A program made the position numbers and the translations under genes. Below the pieces are notes generated by a model. The model was given only the letters and a program-made list of their open reading frames with translations. It was not told the origin of the DNA and ran no database searches. A stretch of 64,000 bases of DNA from JABSSA01 sp039984715 (GTDB lineage Bacteria > Pseudomonadota > Alphaproteobacteria > Rhodobacterales > Rhodobacteraceae): assembly GCA_039984715.1 (NCBI GenBank), contig JBDWUA010000009.1, forward strand, positions 1 through 64,000, given 5' to 3'. Within the stretch, counting starts at the first letter, position 1; the number at the start of each line of letters is the position of its first letter. Below are positions 1 to 9,265 of this stretch, one piece after another.

Positions 1-3000
1 GTGCGGCTCAGTACCACATTGTCCGAGCCCACGTCCGTCAGACGCAGCACATCCGTCTCGGTCTGCGATTGGCTCCAGTCATAAATCACATCGTTGCCAT
101 CGCCCGTCGACCACACATAGGTGTCGCTGCCGTTGTCCGCAAGTATGTCGGAATAGTGATTACTATCCCCACCCCACAACTCGTCATCGCCCAATCCACC
201 AATTAGTCGATCTGCGCCGTCCCCAGCAGACAAAGTATCATCGCCAACACCCCCCGACAGCTCTTGACTGCCTGTGCCATTTGTTAAGTTTGTTCCATTG
301 CTTGATGGATCTTCAATCACTTCATAATTTGGAATTTCTGAAACATGTTGCGAATGTCCAACCTGCAAGTACTCGTAACTCTGCGCAAGAGACGCAACAA
401 ACTGTTCTTTTGTGATGCGTCCTGAGGACAGGTTGTTTGTCCAGTCATACCGCTCCTCTGAGGTCGGCGCTCGACCAAGAGCATTTTGAAAGGCTTCTTC
501 GACAAATGTTTGTCCAGAAAGCCCTTTCAGTGTGTTGGTACCTACTCCAAGTATGTCACCATCCAAAGACAGAAGCGTAGATGCAATGTCATCAAGGTTA
601 TCTGTGCCATCAAGCAGACGTTGCGACAAAACAGACAATTCTTGCACTGTTGCATCGCGATCGTAGACGATGTCGATAACACTCTTAATCTGCGTTTCGA
701 CATAAGCACGGTCAAGGCTGCGCTCATATTCGGCCGGGTTCATGATGACATCAAAGTTATTGGTGGGTCTATGGCCATTGCCGACAACCATGTGTTCAGC
801 AGATTCCGAAACGGCTAGCGCGATTTCTGCGCGTGTAAGAGTGTTTGCGGCCAAACCGCTCAAAGCCGTGTCAAGCTCGTCGAGGCTGGCTCCGCGACCG
901 TAGGAGCTTAGATAAATTTGACCTATAAATTCGGCGTTGCTCATTGTGCCGTAGCGAGTGAAGAATTCGGAGGAACTGATCAAATACGCTGTTAAGCCCG
1001 CGCGATCCAACTGCCCTTCTGCAAAATGATTGACCAGCATTTCCTGTTCGGCGGTGTCAATGTCTCGATCCAAGACAGTATCATAAATACTTGCAGCTTC
1101 TGCGAGCATGCGCGATTTAACCGTAGCATCAAGTCGTATAGTTGTGGTTGACGTGCCCTCTGTCACCGTCCAGGTTTCAATGCCCGCAGCATCAAATTTG
1201 TGTTCAGCAACGATGCCAGACGCACCGCTAAGCCCGTTGTCCCAAGTGTAACTGCCATTATCGACCGCCGACTTGGTATATGTCTGGATAGCCCCATTAC
1301 GATTAACAGTTTGTATCAGGCCATCCGAAGACGTGGTTGTGACAAAGGTGCTGTTCTCTCTCCCTGCATTGTTGAAGGATCGATGGGTAACAATCGTTTC
1401 ACCGTCAGCACGGACCTCGATGTTGCGCCATTCATCTGCAATGCCATTGCCATCATAATCATGAGTTTCGACTATCTGACGTCCATCACTACTGACGAAC
1501 ATTTCGGATTTTGAGCGGAGGTCCCCGTCTTCATAGATCGTCTCGCTGACGGTTGTGCGGCTTCCGTCAGCATTCAGTGTTGTCTCTTCCGACTCCGTAC
1601 CGTCGATCGTACCATCTCCATCCACATCGATAGTCGTCGTTTTGGATAAACCATTGGCTGCCCCGGTCGTGATCTCTTGGTAAATCAGCTTACCATTCGC
1701 GAGCGTCTCGTCATAAGTTGTGATCGTATTACCAGCATCATCGAACTCCGTCGTAGAGATGTGCGTCCGCTCTGTAGTGCCATCGCCGTCGTTGTCGAAA
1801 CTAGCCGTGAGTACCATACCATTGTTAGTCTGCGCTATACTGGCTCGAGCTTCGATAACTCCAGGCCAGGACAGGTCTTCGTACATCGTCGTCACTGTTC
1901 GGCTGTCATCAACATCTACTGTCATACGTTGATCTACCCGACCATCGCCGTCACGGTCTGTCTCGTGAGTGGTAGACCAACCGTCTTCACTAACCGATGT
2001 CGTGGTCGCCCGACTAAGTCGGAAGCCACCACCATATTCGTAGGTCATTTCTGTAAGACCACCAGACGCACCGAGTGTCGTCTCCATGATCCGATCGATA
2101 CTCCCGTTACCGTCAAAGTCGCTCACATCACGCGTAAACAGGCCATTGCCGCTTACCGTCACCTCAAGTTCTGAGACCACATCGAATGTCTCATCGATGG
2201 TGGAAGTCGTTGTGACAACGTCGCCATCAGCCTCGAAGAATATCTCGACGTCTGTCGTGAATTCAAACAATCCATCTCCATCTAAATCAAAGCGCGCCTT
2301 CGTAGAAAGACCATCATCGCTGGCGGTGTACTCTTCTTCACCTAAGCTGATATTTCGCCCGTCATAGTGCTCCACCGAACGCCAAGTTGTTCCGTTCGAT
2401 CGAATGCCTCCAGTCTCCGAGATAATATGTTCTGCCATGCCATCTGCATTGCGATCCGTTGCAATGCGTCGCGAAAAGCCATCAGCGCTGTTCGTCTCGA
2501 CGCGATTGGCCTCTTCCGTTCCCCCAGAAGAATGGTAGGTCGTGACTATTCGACGTTCTCCATCATCTTCGATTGATGTGACTGAGCGTTCATCGAAGTA
2601 ACCGTTACCATCGACATCCACTTCGGAGATATTAAGCCTTTGGTTTGCGCTGATCACCGACATTGATGTCCCAATGACAGTGTTGTCGGCAGCACGGCTT
2701 TCGGACGCATTGGTTTCGCTGCCGTCTTGGGCAAGTGTCCGAGTATTGGTTATTGTACGGTCAAACTGTCCATCTCCATTGGCATCTACTGCCTCGGATG
2801 AGGTCAGACCATCGCCGCTAATTTGCGTTACGATCTTGTGATAAACGGAGTTATCCTCGGCCCTTTCCTGGGTTTTAGTTTTTCTAGATCCGTCAGCTTC
2901 TAGTGTTGTCAGAACGGTTTGTTTGTGTTCGACAACGCCGTTACCATCCCTATCGTTTTCAGTAATTTCGTATAGTCCGTCGCCGGATATGGTGACGTCC

Positions 3001-6000
3001 TGACGGCTTTGCAAACTATTGGTTTCTGAAAATTGCTTGATGACAGTATTCTGACGACCATTTTGAAATACGGTTTCCTGTGACCAGTCATCGATTTGAC
3101 CGTCGCCATTCACGTCGACTCGGGTGATAACTTGATCGGAATTATCTGTCGTTAAAACGTTTGTTTTACTACGTTTAACGTCGTTCGCATCCCTAACTTC
3201 GGTAATCGACTGAACGCTTCCATCATCGTTCAGTTTGTCGACTTCTATTAGCCTTAAGTCACCCATCCCATCGCCGTCATTGTCAAGTAATGTAACCGTA
3301 CGTAGGCCATCGTCGCGAAGCGTAGTTTCAACCGAAGACAACAGATCGTCGTTTGCTGACTTTGTCACTTGTGTCGTGACACTTTCTCCATTTGCAATTA
3401 GATTTGTTGCGCTGGTTTCTACCCGTTCAAACGTGCCATCTCCGTCAGCGTCGTCTTTCATGATTTCGGTCAAACCATCGTCACTGACTATTGAGACTGA
3501 AGACTGCCGGGTACTCAAGTCACCATTTTTTATGGCAGTCGTCGTCGTACGGCTGCCGTCGGAATTTAAAACGACAGCGGTCTCTGAGATGATGTCGAAT
3601 TGACCATCACCGTCCAAATCAGCCGTCGTGGTTGATGTCAGGCCATTCGCGCTGATCGACGTTTGTGACGACGAGATTATTGACCCATCTGTGGCTGTTT
3701 GATTTTCAATGACAACGATCGATCCATCCGACGCTTCGATCGAGCTTGTCGCCAAATCTATGGCCCCATCACCATCGGTATCTGACGTTGATGTTTGCGT
3801 CCGGCGATCCGCGCTTTCCGTTGAAATGGTCTCGCTCAAAAGCGTAGAGCCATCACCAGAAAAATTTGAAACTGTCCGTGTTACGCTGCCGTCTTGTTCC
3901 AAAACTTGAACGTCGACAGCCTGCCGATCAAACCCACCATCACCGTCGGTATCCGTTTGCGATGTAATGGACAGACCATCGGCGCTACTTGTAACGAATG
4001 ATTGGTTACGTAGGGTTCCATCTTGGTTTGTGGTTGTAAGCGTCCGGGTGGACTCTCCTGATCCGTCTACAGTTGTGACATTCGAGATAACCGTTTCAAA
4101 TTGATTATTGCCATCCCGATCGACCAAGGTGGTAGTGGACAAACCGTCAGCCGTTGACACAGTCGTACTACTTGAAAGAACTGTGCCATCCAGAGACCGG
4201 TCTTCGTCCAATGTCGTGCGATCTTGTGTCGTACTATCAACAGTAACCGACCGGACTCGTTCATCAGCATCAAAAATACCGTTTTGGTTCAGGTCAACCC
4301 ATGTCTCAGAACTAACTTTGTCTGCACCAAGGGTTGTCTGCTGTTTGGTACGAACCGATCCATCTGTGTTTGTAACAGTGACGGTATTTACACGACCACC
4401 ATCTGTATTGATTAATGTTTCATCCACTACAATCGTGTCGAAATCTCCGTCGCCATCCACATCAGACTCAATGGTTTTAATCAACGCATCAGCGGATTGG
4501 GTTTGCACCACGGCACTCCGCAGGCTTCCGTCACCATTCTCAATTCTTAGGTTGGACGTGCTTCCGCCTCCGGCATCTAACACGATAGACAAATCCTCTC
4601 GCGTATCGACGCTGCCGTCGCCATCGACATCACGGGTAATGACTTTGCTCTGACCAACCGGGTCAACAATTAGCGTTTCTGATGATCTCAGGCTACCATC
4701 CTGATTGGTTCCAACCGAGCTTTCCGTTCGGCTACCATTACTATGTTCCAGAATCGTATGTGTAACGACTAGGTCGTCTTGCCCGTCGCCATCCTCATCT
4801 GAGCCTTTTGTGCGAGCCAAGCCATCTATGGATGTCCCCTCGCTAGAGCTCCAAATGACTGAGCCATCCTCTGCAAGATCGCGGATAACTGTGTTGCGAC
4901 TGCCATCCACATTGGTCGTACGCAGTTCTTCTTGGTCAAACCAGCCACCACCTGAAGAATCTCGCTGCACCGTCACCGAAGACCCATCAGCACTAGTTGC
5001 TGTAACCACCCGACTTACGAGGATCGCCGTTGCCAGCTCCGCGCCCGTATGGTTTGCAACCGTCTCAGTTTTGCTGCCATCCGGATGAGTGATCGTATCA
5101 ATTGTCTGAACCCGATCAACGACACCATCGCCATTATCGTCGTATTTGTTAGTAACGCTTGCACCGTCCGGGCTGCTGATAGAAGTGATGACATAGGCCA
5201 CCTCGCCATCCGCCGCATAGGCTGCGTTGGTCGCAACTCGGTTGCCAGCGCCATCTGTGCTTTCAACCTGTTCGACGCGATACCCCTGAGCCTCAGCTAC
5301 CAGTGTTGCATTCGCAACAGTGCCCGTGGTGCCGTCACTGCGCGCAAAGGTCGTCTGCCCGGTGATCATCGAGCCATCCGGCAATTCTATCCGCGTTGTG
5401 TCTGCGGTCAGGTTGACCGAAGAAATACCAAGTTCTGCAAGCGTCTTAGAGGTGGTTGAACCATCGGGATTTGTGACCAAAAGCTTAAAGTTGGCAAACT
5501 CAGCATCAGACGCATCGAGAACCCCGTCGTCGTTGCTGTCAAATACAGCCCTCAGCGCTGCTAGATCGTCCGTAGCCGTAGGGTCCCATTCAGTAAAGAC
5601 ATATTCTTTCCTTTCAGAGATTGCACCATCACCATCATCGTCAATGAAAAGAACAGCATCTCCGACACTGGCCCACGCCGTGCGGTGCAACAAGCCATCG
5701 CCGCCAGAATCCACAAATGTAGTAGATTTGGATAGATCGGTGATCTCAATCCCGTCGCCGTCTAAATCTAAGATGAGAGGGCGATCATCATGAGTACTCC
5801 AGCCATTGGATTCTACGGAACCACTCGATGACCCTCCAGAAAAAGTGTTTCCGGCCGGTTCACCGTTCGGACCTGTGTGCACAGTCAATCCGGTCGGCTT
5901 TCCATTCTCATCCACCTGAACACGCGAAGAACCAGTGAAGGCCCCATTGCCACTGTAATGCTCGGTCTCCCCAGTAGCAGGGTTGAACGCACTAAAGCCG

Positions 6001-6515
6001 CTCGGTTTGCCAAGCGTGTCATGGAGACCAATTCCGTCACTTGTATCGAAGATGTTTAAAATACCATCCTTATCTCGATCCCCGAACCAGTCACCAAAGG
6101 AGTTGGTTTCACGGCCATTATAAAACCCGTCGCCATTGAAAGCGTCAGTTAAACTTGCCCCTAATGCACCCGGAAATGCTTTAATTCCTTCAGAGACAGC
6201 ATGAGCAAAACTTCCCGGTATATGAAATACGCCCGTCAGAACGTTTGTAACCTGATCCCCAACACTACCTGGTTCGAAGCCCAAAGCTTCATCAATCCTT
6301 TGGTCGATTTTATTACCAAGCTCACCCAACCATCCCGACATATTGTGCACCCGAACACCATCTGCGACATAGGTATGATGCTCTGCAACTTCGAAATTGT
6401 AAGTCCGCCAACCGACTGAGTCCCCGTCACGCAAGGCTCTCGATTGACTTGAAAGCGCTCGCGATACGGAATTTTGCATGCCATTGTGGTGTGTAGGAGA
6501 CGTGAACTTTGTCAT
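1..6515 (-). CDS. Giant repeat/DUF4214/RTX secreted-type protein (3' end outside window)
   Basis: An unbroken minus-strand frame of 2,171 codons runs from ATG at 6515 off the left edge; an in-frame stop lies seven codons upstream of that ATG. Residues 39-58 look like the last strands of a Hint domain (YNFEVAEHHTYVADG, then VRVHN). Residues 245-345 carry Ca-binding-like loops (LDLDGDGIE, DDDGDGAIS, DSNDDGVLD). Residues about 459-1700 hold about 22 modules of roughly 58 residues, each with a DxDGDG-type loop followed by Thr/Ser-rich strands. DUF4214 segments follow at about 1803-1910 and 2004-2055. RTX nonapeptides (GGVGDDTL, GGLGDDEL) begin at about 2080. There is no N-terminal signal peptide, as expected for type I secretion, whose signal would be at the unseen C-terminus. 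Role inferred: secreted adhesin, S-layer-like or effector protein. The ribosome site is weak (AGAAAG about 9 bases upstream). Its relation to the Hint gene just upstream is discussed in the findings. Confidence 0.88.
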   Translation of the reverse strand, partial: MTKFTSPTHHNGMQNSVSRALSSQSRALRDGDSVGWRTYNFEVAEHHTYVADGVRVHNMSGWLGELGNKIDQRIDEALGFEPGSVGDQVTNVLTGVFHIPGSFAHAVSEGIKAFPGALGASLTDAFNGDGFYNGRETNSFGDWFGDRDKDGILNIFDTSDGIGLHDTLGKPSGFSAFNPATGETEHYSGNGAFTGSSRVQVDENGKPTGLTVHTGPNGEPAGNTFSGGSSSGSVESNGWSTHDDRPLILDLDGDGIEITDLSKSTTFVDSGGDGLLHRTAWASVGDAVLFIDDDGDGAISERKEYVFTEWDPTATDDLAALRAVFDSNDDGVLDASDAEFANFKLLVTNPDGSTTSKTLAELGISSVNLTADTTRIELPDGSMITGQTTFARSDGTTGTVANATLVAEAQGYRVEQVESTDGAGNRVATNAAYAADGEVAYVITSISSPDGASVTNKYDDNGDGVVDRVQTIDTITHPDGSKTETVANHTGAELATAILVSRVVTATSADGSSVTVQRDSSGGGWFDQEELRTTNVDGSRNTVIRDLAEDGSVIWSSSEGTSIDGLARTKGSDEDGDGQDDLVVTHTILEHSNGSRTESSVGTNQDGSLRSSETLIVDPVGQSKVITRDVDGDGSVDTREDLSIVLDAGGGSTSNLRIENGDGSLRSAVVQTQSADALIKTIESDVDGDGDFDTIVVDETLINTDGGRVNTVTVTNTDGSVRTKQQTTLGADKVSSETWVDLNQNGIFDADERVRSVTVDSTTQDRTTLDEDRSLDGTVLSSSTTVSTADGLSTTTLVDRDGNNQFETVISNVTTVDGSGESTRTLTTTNQDGTLRNQSFVTSSADGLSITSQTDTDGDGGFDRQAVDVQVLEQDGSVTRTVSNFSGDGSTLLSETISTESADRRTQTSTSDTDGDGAIDLATSSIEASDGSIVVIENQTATDGSIISSSQTSISANGLTSTTTADLDGDGQFDIISETAVVLNSDGSRTTTTAIKNGDLSTRQSSVSIVSDDGLTEIMKDDADGDGTFERVETSATNLIANGESVTTQVTKSANDDLLSSVETTLRDDGLRTVTLLDNDGDGMGDLRLIEVDKLNDDGSVQSITEVRDANDVKRSKTNVLTTDNSDQVITRVDVNGDGQIDDWSQETVFQNGRQNTVIKQFSETNSLQSRQDVTISGDGLYEITENDRDGNGVVEHKQTVLTTLEADGSRKTKTQERAEDNSVYHKIVTQISGDGLTSSEAVDANGDGQFDRTITNTRTLAQDGSETNASESRAADNTVIGTSMSVISANQRLNISEVDVDGNGYFDERSVTSIEDDGERRIVTTYHSSGGTEEANRVETNSADGFSRRIATDRNADGMAEHIISETGGIRSNGTTWRSVEHYDGRNISLGEEEYTASDDGLSTKARFDLDGDGLFEFTTDVEIFFEADGDVVTTTSTIDETFDVVSELEVTVSGNGLFTRDVSDFDGNGSIDRIMETTLGASGGLTEMTYEYGGGFRLSRATTTSVSEDGWSTTHETDRDGDGRVDQRMTVDVDDSRTVTTMYEDLSWPGVIEARASIAQTNNGMVLTASFDNDGDGTTERTHISTTEFDDAGNTITTYDETLANGKLIYQEITTGAANGLSKTTTIDVDGDGTIDGTESEETTLNADGSRTTVSETIYEDGDLRSKSEMFVSSDGRQIVETHDYDGNGIADEWRNIEVRADGETIVTHRSFNNAGRENSTFVTTTSSDGLIQTVNRNGAIQTYTKSAVDNGSYTWDNGLSGASGIVAEHKFDAAGIETWTVTEGTSTTTIRLDATVKSRMLAEAASIYDTVLDRDIDTAEQEMLVNHFAEGQLDRAGLTAYLISSSEFFTRYGTMSNAEFIGQIYLSSYGRGASLDELDTALSGLAANTLTRAEIALAVSESAEHMVVGNGHRPTNNFDVIMNPAEYERSLDRAYVETQIKSVIDIVYDRDATVQELSVLSQRLLDGTDNLDDIASTLLSLDGDILGVGTNTLKGLSGQTFVEEAFQNALGRAPTSEERYDWTNNLSSGRITKEQFVASLAQSYEYLQVGHSQHVSEIPNYEVIEDPSSNGTNLTNGTGSQELSGGVGDDTLSAGDGADRLIGGLGDDELWGGDSNHYSDILADNGSDTYVWSTGDGNDVIYDWSQSQTETDVLRLTDVGSDNVVLSR
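1430..5148 (-). repeat. Tandem array of ~22 diverged ~174-bp coding modules
   Basis: Within the giant gene, a module of about 58 codons recurs about 22 times. Each has an acidic loop of the form DxDGDGxxD, a DGS turn about 20 residues later, a second DGS turn, and an ADGLS-type turn before the next acidic loop. Examples of the loop are DVDGDGSVD, DLDGDGQFD and DYDGNGIAD. Copies have diverged at the DNA level, so this is an old expansion rather than a recent one. The loops resemble EF-hand or thrombospondin type 3 Ca-binding loops, so Ca-dependent folding after secretion is likely by inference. The period was measured by eye from the spacing of the acidic loops. Confidence 0.8.
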
Positions 6516-6601
6516 AACAAATGGTCTTTCTGGTCAGTCGCAAGCGCGATCTTATAGTTCAAGCAAGCGCTTCAAATACATGTGATATCTGGAGAAAAGT
6601 T

Positions 6602-8170
6602 CTAACTTACCGCTCTGGGCCATATTATGGAATCCCTGCGTTGCGTGGCCTCCACTGCCTTCCCCTGCTTGCGGTTTTTAGGATGGTCCACCCCAACCCG
6701 TGGCGCGTCTGGATGGCTTTCAAAAGCAGGCGGCATATTGGGTTGCGGCTTTGATGGCTGCAACAACGCGTTGGAGTGATTGGTGTTCAGTCCGACCATA
6801 CCTGTGGGCGCCGGCATCCGTGTGCCGATTTGCTCCCACTCCCCGGCGGCGTAAATCTCTTCCAGAGTGACCGCAGATCGAGCAAGGATATAATCCTCTG
6901 GCTTGGGAAGATTTTCGCCATAGGTATAAGGAAAATGGAATTTTTGTGCCTGAAGCGTTCCGTCGTCGCCCTTTGCCATGACGACCATGTAGCCATCGTT
7001 AGATATCTGCCAGCCATTGCTTTCAGCTATTTCCATAAAGGAAATGTGCCGACCATCCGACAGAACGATCTGCGTTCCAAAGCGGACCTTACCCGGCTTT
7101 GGCTCTGTCCATGAACCATTCGGGGCCTGCACGCTTGCCGCCGCATGGATCAGTCGGTCGCCAATCGAACCAACTTCGCAGTTGGTGGCCGCCCGGAACA
7201 TCGTACTATCGGCGCGCATCATCGCCGCATCAGTGCGCAGGATGTCCATGATCGGGACGTGGTTGCCCCTGAACTTTCCGTCTGCACAAAAACAGGCATG
7301 ACCGGGGGTGATACCGGTGCCCCAGAAATCCAGCACATGCGCAGCGTGATTTTGCATCGTGCGTGTCACCTGACCGGGTTTGATTTGCCCTTTGGCGTCA
7401 TAAGATACAACTAGATCGCCGACTTCGACCTCAACGATTGGCTTGTCCCAGACCTTGGATAGGACAAGTTGTTCGCTGTATGTTCCGTCAGCACGTAGTT
7501 CAATCGACTGATCAAGTGGCCACATTTGAATTGATGTATCAGAGATGAAACAATGATTGACGCTGGCAACCGCAGATGCCTCTGCATTTAGTCGGTCAAT
7601 TTCCGCTTGCCCATTCGGGACGGTATAAATCCATTGCTTTGGCCCACCTGGGCCAACTTCCGTAACGTGGATGATATCGACACGCTCACCGTTTTCCCAC
7701 TTTGAGCCAATAACGCCGAATTGTTGTTTCAATTGGTCGCGGCCTTCACCATGCACCTGTGTTGCAACTGTGTGAGTCCGATCTCCTCCAAGTACCTCAA
7801 CGTCATACAACGCTCCACCCAAAGCTCCCCCGCCAACAGAACCGCCAATCCCGCCAGTTATTGCAGGTACGCCACCGGCCATCCCACCAACAATGGACCC
7901 TGCAAGGCCGCCAATTACACTGCCCGCCAACTCAAAACCATCTCGAACTGTGAACGATCCGTCAGAAACGTGATGTGCCGCCCCAAAAACAACATCATTA
8001 ACTACCATTGCAGTATATCTAGTCGGAGCGTGCGGAACTAATTCGTAGGGAGCGTTGGCGAGAACCCCAGTGGAGTTGAAAATATTGTGCTCACCTTCTT
8101 TGTTTCTACCAAAAGTTTCATTTTCCAGAAAATCCTGAATGTCCCCAAAGTTTACGGTTATGTCACTCAT
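6602..8170 (-). CDS. Hint (intein/hedgehog-like) domain protein
   Basis: 522 residues from ATG at 8170, chosen because GAGGAG lies 8 bases upstream; an in-frame GTG at 8179 overlaps that ribosome site. Residues about 83-121 are a Gly-rich, glycine-zipper-like stretch (GGLAGSIVGGMAGG). The Hint N-terminal blocks start at Cys207 (NHCFISDT), continue through KPIVEVEVGDLVVSYD, and include the TPGH block at 288-291. These are the nucleophile and block B positions of self-processing Hint domains. The usual closing strands ending in His-Asn are not found in this protein. They do occur at the start of the next gene, 87 bases after this stop. Similar Hint proteins are known in Rhodobacteraceae, where autoprocessing has been proposed. 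The Hint assignment is firm; the biological role is not known. Confidence 0.85.
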   Translation of the reverse strand: MSDITVNFGDIQDFLENETFGRNKEGEHNIFNSTGVLANAPYELVPHAPTRYTAMVVNDVVFGAAHHVSDGSFTVRDGFELAGSVIGGLAGSIVGGMAGGVPAITGGIGGSVGGGALGGALYDVEVLGGDRTHTVATQVHGEGRDQLKQQFGVIGSKWENGERVDIIHVTEVGPGGPKQWIYTVPNGQAEIDRLNAEASAVASVNHCFISDTSIQMWPLDQSIELRADGTYSEQLVLSKVWDKPIVEVEVGDLVVSYDAKGQIKPGQVTRTMQNHAAHVLDFWGTGITPGHACFCADGKFRGNHVPIMDILRTDAAMMRADSTMFRAATNCEVGSIGDRLIHAAASVQAPNGSWTEPKPGKVRFGTQIVLSDGRHISFMEIAESNGWQISNDGYMVVMAKGDDGTLQAQKFHFPYTYGENLPKPEDYILARSAVTLEEIYAAGEWEQIGTRMPAPTGMVGLNTNHSNALLQPSKPQPNMPPAFESHPDAPRVGVDHPKNRKQGKAVEATQRRDSIIWPRAVS

Positions 8171-8411
8171 TTTCCGCACTCCTCATGCAAAACCTGACAC
8201 AATTTTCAACGGCAAAAGCAATCGGTCCAAAAGCAATACCAAAATAGACAAGGGGAAATGCCCTTGTGTGGCTAAAACTTCCAGGGTCATATAGCCCTAT
8301 ATAACAAAGAAAAAGATGTATCACGCCATAACCAAGCATTCTTAGGCATCCTGCCCTGTCATTAGACAAATCTGTACCTCCCGTACAATACGTATGCGTA
8401 ATCCACTCCAC
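8163..8411 (-). CDS. Possible small membrane protein
   Basis: An 82-codon frame from GTG at 8411 whose TGA overlaps the ATG region of the Hint gene, allowing translational coupling. Residues about 28-45 and 53-72 are hydrophobic and could be two membrane segments. No clear ribosome site precedes the GTG, the composition is AT-rich, and no family was recognised. It may be a chance frame in the leader of the Hint gene. Confidence 0.25.
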   Translation of the reverse strand: MEWITHTYCTGGTDLSNDRAGCLRMLGYGVIHLFLCYIGLYDPGSFSHTRAFPLVYFGIAFGPIAFAVENCVRFCMRSAENE

Positions 8412-9236
8412 GCGAACAACTCATCAGCGCTCTCGTTGATTATATTTTTCAGATCGTTAGAGGCTTCATTCAATGAAATTCAGTATAAAACGATCGCCAC
8501 AATTTTAAATTCCCGTCCACAAAAACGCGCCTCCATTTAGTACTAAAAGCACAAACTAAAAACACCTTTAAAGATTGCACTCATGTTTTATTTAACAAAT
8601 TGGGGAGATCCGATCCTCGAGAAAAAAAATTTCCTATTTAGTTTACTCTTGGATATCTTCGCCTAATTCCATGATTTATTTCACCTCGCACCTTCCTCCA
8701 GAACGTGTATTCATCCACAAAAATAATTCCCTGTCCATACTAAAAGTCATCAATTTTTCCGAAAATCTAAAAAATGAACTCTTTTCTGCATAAAGTATCG
8801 CGATTTAACCTACACCTCATTCCCACTTGTTTTGCTGAACAAAAGATTGAGAATGGAGACGACATGCATAGACCCGTTTCGTTCAGTTTCCATGCGCACC
8901 TCAACACCCACAGACTGACGCAAACACAACCTGCCTCAGATTTAGAGGCAAGGCTTTGGGCATAGATAGATTTGGTCCAGATTCATCAGCTTGAATGCCT
9001 AATGGAAAATTCTCACAAGGTCATTGAGAAAACGCCTCCCCCCCACAAGAGTCCCATGAGTCAGAGGGGTTTAAGCTGAGGGCTGGGCATTCGGCTGTTC
9101 CATTGACGATTGCGAAGCAATTTTCCGATAGCCTTCGACCAAACATCCAAAATAACCCGTATTCTAGGAGATCAGGTCACTCGAACGTCCGTGTGCAAAA
9201 TCCAGCGACTATAGACACCCAATCCCAAAACGATTG
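8412..9236. other. AT-rich non-coding stretch
   Basis: About 0.8 kb without a convincing gene on either strand; short frames such as one at 8774-8965 show no family features. It is AT-rich at 8440-8860 and probably holds the promoter region of the minus-strand Hint gene. I could not place a specific promoter. Confidence 0.5.
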
Positions 9237-9265
9237 AACGCCCATTTCTGTTAGGAATGGGCGTT
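9237..9265. repeat. Perfect 10-bp inverted repeat beside the IS left end
   Basis: AACGCCCATT at 9237-9246 and AATGGGCGTT at 9256-9265 are perfect complements around a 9-base loop. The right arm touches the left end of the decayed IS5-type element. It could be the terminator of a lost gene or part of the insertion target. Confidence 0.6.

Noticed and set aside
1430..5148. CRISPR array
   Set aside because: The repeat is a coding module of about 174 bases with diverged copies in one open frame, not short identical repeats with unique spacers.
1200..5800. Plus-strand frames of 60-181 codons over 1-6.1 kb
   Set aside because: They lie antisense to the giant minus-strand gene and their Ser/Pro-rich products are mirror images of its Asp/Gly repeats. 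No leaders or ribosome sites support them.
6516..6601. Single frameshift joining the Hint gene and giant gene
   Set aside because: All frames contain stops in the gap, and the Hint protein has a plausible own end, so one shift cannot restore a fused gene.
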